64,000 bases of DNA, taken from the NCBI GenBank assembly GCA_035628135.1, contig DASPKM010000009.1:62001-126000 (forward strand). The letters run 5' to 3'. The stretch is from DASPKM01 sp035628135. GTDB lineage: Bacteria; Bacteroidota; Bacteroidia; Chitinophagales; Chitinophagaceae. This document shows positions 60,601 through 64,000 of this stretch, piece after piece (the stretch's first letter is position 1; every line of letters starts with the position of its first letter). The position numbers and the translations under genes are program-made. Under the pieces are notes generated by a model, which was not told the origin of the DNA, made no database searches, and saw nothing but the letters and a program-made list of their open reading frames with translations.

Positions 60601-60819
60601 ACGCTGCTTATCCTGTTCCTTGTAGGTGGAGAAGTAACGAGGGGGTTTGCGTTCGCGATGCTGATAGGCGTTGTTACAGGTGCGTATTCGACCATCTTTG
60701 TGGCGGCACCGATATTGGTTGACTTTGCAAAGAACAAACCACTCGGCGCTATGGATGCCGCTACTACGGCTTCGGAGGCCAAAACAGGCAGCAAGCCGGT
60801 GATGGCAAAAATTAAATGA
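57664..60819 (+). CDS. secDF: Fused protein translocase subunit SecDF
   Basis: A 1051-residue fused SecD-SecF that uses the proton gradient to drive the late stage of protein export through SecYEG. The SecD half has a first membrane helix, the P1 domain (LLGLDLQGGINVTLDIAL, LTKRIDKFGVAQPNV, YSAPTVDEPITGGS) and its membrane helices (VLTIGMAVDTNVIIFERIKEEL). The SecF half starts near residue 720 (FRFIEYRKVAYIISF). It has a smaller periplasmic domain (GVEFSGGRSYIVKF) and the helix pair with GFSMNDTVVVFDRVRE. The middle of P1 carries a Thr/Asp-rich insertion (about residues 285-335). Large antisense open frames opposite it are codon shadows. Confidence 0.97.
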   Translation: MRVLVSIFAVLLILISLYQLSFTWFVNKHEEAMQEKAMQWLNRSYMPAERKYPGNKELQALYQDSLNHYYNDRLRKLLDSTRDTKVTWWGQTYQKAKESELLLGLDLQGGINVTLDIALDGLIKGLANNPRDQQLLNAIEEAKRRKVTSDADFITLFEQSFKSQNPNTPLAPLFANTTRNQLKMDASDGQVISHIRAQAEAAMQQTFQVLTKRIDKFGVAQPNVNLDRTKGIINVELAGAKDPERVRRYLQSTANLQFWELYDLGEVYNSLAAADKALEDYLNTVQGIKRDTTRPAAANISSVDTTGKPIAASTDTSRGNDTTGTVTTTPTTNARPLFNIIQFIQPQQDDQGKPIYSPNLGVALIKDTATINSYLNNPIVKNILPSNLKFLWGKQGRDDDGRLVSYLQLYAVKTVPGSDKAKLEGEVITDARQDFEQLSNRVVVNMTMNKEGERTWAKMTTEAFKAGRKPIAIVLDDIVYSAPTVDEPITGGSSRITMGGTATDELAVQEGVDLANILKSGKLEAPAKIVQEQVVGPTLGQAAVRGGALAFVISFAVIFILMLIYFNTAGWVANITLILNLLFTVGVLSMFGFTLTAPGIAGLVLTIGMAVDTNVIIFERIKEELTKGKSYVLAFREGYRRSLAPVLDGHITTLLTACILAYFGLGPVLGFATTQIIGILLSLFCGIVIAWLITDWWTKKNRHFKYFTKLSQTIYRKANFRFIEYRKVAYIISFVILALGIGAFINGFNQGVEFSGGRSYIVKFHKPVEADAVRTALEKEFQEQPIVKTYGGNDQLDITTAYKIEEETLQGDSAVLNKLYAGLQPLLPAGVTQQEFTTTNKYIQGTKKVVPTISDDLKAGAKWATFWGLLMVALYIFIRFRDWRFSVGTIVALLHDVTVMLIIFSFLKDVVPFPMEIDQHFIAAILTVIGFSMNDTVVVFDRVREYAREMKGADKRTIINRAINDTLTRTIMTSVTVFLTLLILFLVGGEVTRGFAFAMLIGVVTGAYSTIFVAAPILVDFAKNKPLGAMDAATTASEAKTGSKPVMAKIK

Positions 60820-60860
60820 TGCAGTTGGTTTTATAATCACAACAACACATAAATAAACTC

Positions 60861-60887
60861 AAAAACCCGGGTGTATTCCGGGTTTTT
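60861..60887 (+). terminator. Terminator of secDF
   Basis: A perfect 10-bp stem (AAAAACCCGG / CCGGGTTTTT) with a 7-nt loop, 41 bases after the secDF stop. Confidence 0.9.
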
Positions 60888-60961
60888 GCATTAACCCTGC
60901 CTTAACCAGAATTATAGGTTCGGAAACGCAAGTGGACACAACTTTGCACTAACCCCTGTCA

Positions 60962-61885
60962 ATGCTTATGCGCCCCGTAACCTTAAAAACCATCGTCCTC
61001 ACTTCAGCTAGCATCATAGCCTTACTGATTGCAATGCAAATGGTATGGCTTAGCAGGATCTACCATAACTATGACCGTTATACCGAAGGAACTTTGCCAA
61101 GGCAGGAGCTCACGTTATGGCTGGCAGGCACCATTGTGCTTGTTCTTGTGTTGATTGGATTGGCTGTTGTATTGATATCCTTCTACCGCAAGCGTTACAT
61201 CAGGGAGATTGAAAAAGATTTTCTCAACAATTTCATGCACGAGTTTAAAACGCCGCTGGCCGTAATGGGCATAGCCGGCAAGGTGCTGAGCAATCCCGGT
61301 ATCGAGCGGCAGCCCGGCAGGTTGCAGAAGTATGCGGGAATTGTAAAAGAGCAATCGGAGCAGTTGGAACACAAAGTAAATCGTATATTAGAGGTAGCGC
61401 TTTCGGACCGCAAGCAAGTGGCATTGGCAAAAGAAGACATTGAAGTGAATACCATGGTCACGCGGACCATAGCCTTTCTTCAGCCATTGATAGATGAAAG
61501 GTCTGCCGCCATAGAGTTCACCGCCGGTCCCGAACCCCTACGTATATACGCAGATGCTATTTATTTCAACCAGGTTTTGATAAACCTGCTGGAAAATAGC
61601 CTGAAATTTGCCTCAAAACCCCATATAAAGATTGGAACCGCCCGTACCGAGAAAATGTGCATAATTTCGGTAAGAGACAATGGTATAGGTATTGAAAAGA
61701 AATACCATAAGGATATCTTCCGCAAGTTCTACCGTGTACCTACCGGAAATGTGCATAATGTGAAAGGCTTTGGAATAGGCTTGAATTTTGCAAAGAAGGT
61801 CGTAGATGCCCATCAGGGACGGATAGTCGTAGAAAGCATGCCAGGCATCGGCTCAGAATTCAGCATTCTTATGCCACTCATTTAA
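60962..61885 (+). CDS. rprX: Membrane sensor histidine kinase, RprX-like
   Basis: A 307-residue kinase with two membrane segments (about 11-30 and 52-74) enclosing a short periplasmic loop of roughly 20 residues. It has no HAMP domain. HisKA follows: FMHEFKTPLAVMGIAG with phospho-acceptor His93. The HATPase has NLLENSLKFA, VRDNGIGIEKKYH and GFGIGLNFAKKVVDAH. The short form and the adjacent response regulator match the Bacteroidota RprXY pair. With so small a sensor loop, the signal is probably membrane-linked. It overlaps nothing; the regulator starts 10 bases later. Confidence 0.9.
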   Translation: MLMRPVTLKTIVLTSASIIALLIAMQMVWLSRIYHNYDRYTEGTLPRQELTLWLAGTIVLVLVLIGLAVVLISFYRKRYIREIEKDFLNNFMHEFKTPLAVMGIAGKVLSNPGIERQPGRLQKYAGIVKEQSEQLEHKVNRILEVALSDRKQVALAKEDIEVNTMVTRTIAFLQPLIDERSAAIEFTAGPEPLRIYADAIYFNQVLINLLENSLKFASKPHIKIGTARTEKMCIISVRDNGIGIEKKYHKDIFRKFYRVPTGNVHNVKGFGIGLNFAKKVVDAHQGRIVVESMPGIGSEFSILMPLI

Positions 61886-61894
61886 ACAGTCTGT

Positions 61895-62593
61895 ATGGAA
61901 AGTACTAAAGGGAAGGTTTTCCTGGCTGAAGACGACATGTCGTTAGGATTTGTAATTAAAGACAACCTCGAAGAAGAAGGTTTTGAAGTGGTGCACTGCA
62001 CCGATGGACAAAGCGCGATTGACCGCTTCAGCAAAGATGAGTTTGATATCTGCCTGCTCGATGTAATGATGCCGAACAAAGATGGCTTTGCAGTAGCAAA
62101 AAAAATACGGCAGCAAAGCGATGTGATCCCCATTCTTTTCCTTACCGCCAAATCGTTGGAAGAAGACAAGGTTAAGGGCTTCATGACCGGCGCCGACGAT
62201 TACATCACCAAGCCGTTCAGCATGCAGGAACTCGTAATGCGCATGAACGTTTTCCTGCGACGCACACGCAAGCTGCACTCTGAATCCAACGAGGAATATA
62301 AAATCGGGAAGCTGAAATTCTCCTTTACAGATCTTAAATTATTCACGCCGGAAGAAACCATTTCACTCACCCAACGCGAAGCAGACCTACTGCGTTTCCT
62401 GTGCAAGCACGCCAACAAAGTGCTCAAGCGCGAAGAGGTGCTCACCAGCGTTTGGGGCAAGGACGATTATTTTTTAGGAAGAAGCATGGACGTGTTCATG
62501 ACCAAGCTGCGCAAGTATTTCAAAGCCGATCCGGATATTAATCTCGAGACCATTCATGGCATCGGTTTCCGCTTCAATGCGATTATACAATAA
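61895..62593 (+). CDS. rprY: OmpR-family response regulator, RprY-like
   Basis: A 232-residue regulator. The receiver domain has Asp13/Asp14 (LAEDDMSLG), phospho-acceptor Asp56 (LLDVMMPNKDG) and the conserved Lys in FLTAKSLEEDKVKGF, followed by GADDYITKPFSMQEL. The C-terminal winged helix is OmpR/PhoB type (LTQREADLLRFLCKHANKVLKREEVL, DVFMTKLRKYF, IHGIGFRF). It is co-transcribed with the kinase gene just upstream (10-base gap). It is the only response regulator in the window. Confidence 0.95.
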   Translation: MESTKGKVFLAEDDMSLGFVIKDNLEEEGFEVVHCTDGQSAIDRFSKDEFDICLLDVMMPNKDGFAVAKKIRQQSDVIPILFLTAKSLEEDKVKGFMTGADDYITKPFSMQELVMRMNVFLRRTRKLHSESNEEYKIGKLKFSFTDLKLFTPEETISLTQREADLLRFLCKHANKVLKREEVLTSVWGKDDYFLGRSMDVFMTKLRKYFKADPDINLETIHGIGFRFNAIIQ

Positions 62594-62759
62594 TCGATAT
62601 CCAACATAGAACTTTTCCGAAGAAGTCTCTCACCAACTTCTAACGTACAACGTTGGCCCACACCCCCTTAACCACAGCATAACACTTGTTAAGTGCATTT
62701 AACCATAAAAGGTGATTAATTTGTATAGACAAAACCGTTCACCTTAAAAAAGTTTTACA

Positions 62760-62951
62760 ATGAATCTGATATCAACCTTAAAGAAAACTGTAACCAGTAT
62801 CCAGGACATCCTGGATCCCCTAGGCATCAACCGCAATAAACCAAGGTTCTTATTTATCGAAGATAAGGGCGTTATGACCGATCCCGCGGGCAACCCCAGA
62901 ACCAATGTTTATAAAAGAGAGATCAATCTCGGCAACGGTCCTGCCAACTAA
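62760..62951 (+). CDS. Small protein of unknown function
   Basis: A 63-residue open frame after the RprY-like gene. An amphipathic N-terminal helix (LISTLKKTVTSIQDILDPLG) leads to a conserved-looking strand (NKPRFLFIEDKGVMTDPAG) and a polar tail ending NLGNGPAN. There is no signal peptide. A 7-bp inverted repeat (62709-62715 with 62739-62745) sits in the leader, ending 14 bases before the ATG. It is unassigned; control by the neighbouring two-component pair is possible. Confidence 0.5.
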   Translation: MNLISTLKKTVTSIQDILDPLGINRNKPRFLFIEDKGVMTDPAGNPRTNVYKREINLGNGPAN

Positions 62952-63006
62952 GAAAACATGGCATAAACAGCCTCCGTTTTAAACCCAGACTTTACAAAAA
63001 AACAAA

Positions 63007-63243
63007 TTGAAACCGAGCACATCCATTATCGTTAGAAAAAACGGTATCAGTCCATCAGCCTTCCGGTATCCCGTAAACAAGGCAAACCGCACCAGGGTAA
63101 ATCTGTATTTTCTGCACAACGGAAAAACGAGCACTGGTAAATCGGTGACCAGTATACGCAGGGCCGCGTTTGAGATATCTGTTACCATTCCAAAGTTCAG
63201 TCCGCTCGCGGTAAACTATACCCGTCCGGGCAATTACTATTGA
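63007..63243 (+). CDS. Possible small basic protein (TTG start)
   Basis: A 78-residue open frame starting at TTG, strongly basic and rich in Ser, Arg and Lys (MKPSTSIIVRKNG..., ending TRPGNYY). It lies 55 bases after the 63-residue ORF and about 75 before a terminator. The support is weak: a rare start codon, no recognised family, and coding on the opposite strand is also open. It could be non-coding trailing sequence. Confidence 0.3.
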   Translation: MKPSTSIIVRKNGISPSAFRYPVNKANRTRVNLYFLHNGKTSTGKSVTSIRRAAFEISVTIPKFSPLAVNYTRPGNYY

Positions 63244-63318
63244 AAGCACCCAGGGATCACCCGCTGAAAACCGGTGGTCCCGAAAAAAAATTGGTCCTGT
63301 AAACCTTCGTGTCCTCTG

Positions 63319-63344
63319 CCTCCTGTAATGGGAGGCTTTTTTTA
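63319..63344 (+). terminator. Intrinsic terminator
   Basis: A 6-bp stem (GCCTCC at 63319-63324, GGAGGC at 63332-63337) with a 7-nt loop, followed by seven T. It ends the plus-strand small-ORF region next to the convergent kinase gene. Confidence 0.75.
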
Positions 63345-64000
63345 CCGGTAATTTGAGACGGACTCAACCGGGTTCATCTGCTGATTGATCGGGAACCCGA
63401 TGGTAAACTTCGTTCCTTTCTGCCACTCGCTTTCGCATCGGATATTACCGTTAAGCGTTTCAACATATCCTTTTACGATAGACAATCCAAGTCCTGTTGA
63501 GGATTCGCCGGCGGTAGGCCTGGTGCTTAGTTTCTGAAACCGCATGTACAGCTTGTCCATTTCTTCGGCCCTTATACCCTGTCCTTCGTCTTCTACCTCC
63601 AATTCCCATTCATTGCCGTAATAATTCAATCGAACGTAAATATTTTTATCCGCTGGTGAAAACTTAATGGCGTTCGAAATAAGATTTTCCAATATCTCCA
63701 TCAATATATTCTTATCGGTAAGCACTTCTTTACCTTCGATGCCGCTTTTGAAAACGAGCGATAGGTTTTTTTGCCCGGCCAGTTCTTCGAACCGCGAGAG
63801 CGTGGAGTACACCATTTCGTCAGGCGTTTCCCATTCATAGTTCACTTCTATCCTTCCTTCTTCAATACGGCTTACATTGAGCAGGTTTTTCACCATGGAT
63901 ACAATGCGGTTGACGCTCTCCTGCAGCAGGGTAAGCTTTTCTTTTTGCGCGGGGGAAAGGTTTTCGGGTTTCCTGCGAAGCGATTCGGTGAGCAGGTATA
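63342..64000 (-). CDS. Sensor histidine kinase, C-terminal part (runs off the window)
   Basis: A gene fragment continuing past the window's right edge; the frame is open from 63896 through 64000. The visible part is the end of the HisKA helices (ESVNRIVSMVKNLLNVSRIEEG) and a complete HATPase domain: ILENLISNAIKFSPAD (N box), VEDEGQGIRAEEMDKLY (G1), SSTGLGLSIVKGYVETLNG (G2). The phospho-acceptor His and any sensor domain lie outside. It is convergent with the small-ORF region. Confidence 0.9.
   Translation of the reverse strand, partial: YLLTESLRRKPENLSPAQKEKLTLLQESVNRIVSMVKNLLNVSRIEEGRIEVNYEWETPDEMVYSTLSRFEELAGQKNLSLVFKSGIEGKEVLTDKNILMEILENLISNAIKFSPADKNIYVRLNYYGNEWELEVEDEGQGIRAEEMDKLYMRFQKLSTRPTAGESSTGLGLSIVKGYVETLNGNIRCESEWQKGTKFTIGFPINQQMNPVESVSNYR

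Noticed and set aside
59704..60840. 378-codon open frame antisense to secDF
   Set aside because: The opposite strand encodes unmistakable SecF; the antisense product is Cys/His/Tyr-rich with no domain, as expected of a codon shadow.
62979..63188. 69-codon minus-strand frame opposite the small basic ORF
   Set aside because: It has no domain and no start context, and terminates near a plus-strand terminator; treated as a shadow.

Overview
The window looks like chromosome from a Chitinophagaceae-type member of the Bacteroidota (Niastella/Chitinophaga-like). This is inferred from gene content, not from a database match. The signs are two secreted proteins with type IX secretion (T9SS) C-terminal sorting domains, a CarboxypepD-regulatory TonB-type outer-membrane barrel, a fused SecDF, an RprXY-like two-component pair, a futalosine-pathway MqnE, an HU-CCDC81/SPOR protein, the gene order nusB-DUF1573-yajC-coaE, and Bacteroidota-style TAnnTTTG promoter boxes a short way upstream of several starts. 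There is no rRNA, CRISPR array, insertion sequence, integrase or prophage. Coding density is high and no gene-free gap exceeds 300 bases.

Layout. 1-6.5 kb: a secreted clan-A glycosidase-like protein with three copies of an unfamiliar module, an HNH endonuclease-like gene, a Prc/Tsp protease and tRNA-His. 6.6-15.7 kb: envelope genes (DUF445, TonB-type barrel, peptide-binding lipoprotein, M1 aminopeptidase, flippase, NlpC/P60 lipoprotein). 15.9-26.9 kb: dnaE, trxA, a regulatory-domain lipoprotein, a concentrative nucleoside transporter, a T9SS subtilase carrying a pentapeptide minisatellite, and mqnE. 26.9-32.3 kb: an AT-richer cyclase-like orphan, DUF1801, an exported hypothetical, L-serine dehydratase, an FKBP lipoprotein, a small membrane protein and the HU/SPOR protein. 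32.4-35.0 kb: an APC permease with a Rieske oxygenase.

35.1-44.8 kb is a signalling block: an internally duplicated DUF6766 membrane protein, two stand-alone CheB proteins (one with a zinc-ribbon-like tail), a CheB-CheR-PAS fusion without a kinase domain, and a nine-PAS histidine kinase. No chemoreceptor, CheA, CheW or flagellar gene is present, so this is probably not classical chemotaxis. 45.1-50.4 kb holds groES-groEL and nusB-DUF1573-yajC-coaE. 50.6-57.6 kb has a Tat-type Gfo/Idh oxidoreductase, an MBL hydrolase, a small c-type cytochrome, a PLP aminotransferase, a class-A beta-lactamase-fold lipoprotein, and a SecD periplasmic-domain paralogue lacking the pore. 57.7-64 kb has secDF, the RprXY-like pair, two small ORFs, and the C-terminal part of another histidine kinase that runs off the window.

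The most unusual non-coding signal is a family of 8-bp tandem repeats (consensus GTCATTAG) arranged as inverted arrays between genes. They occur near 21.9, 52.0 and 55.0 kb, with a remnant near 33.9 kb. Several arrays abut or overlap stop codons, and one supplies the last codons and stop of a protein. Other points for follow-up are the pentapeptide minisatellite in the subtilase, the pore-less SecD paralogue, the cyclase-like orphan, the triple-module glycosidase, and a structured intergenic segment at 44.9-45.1 kb.
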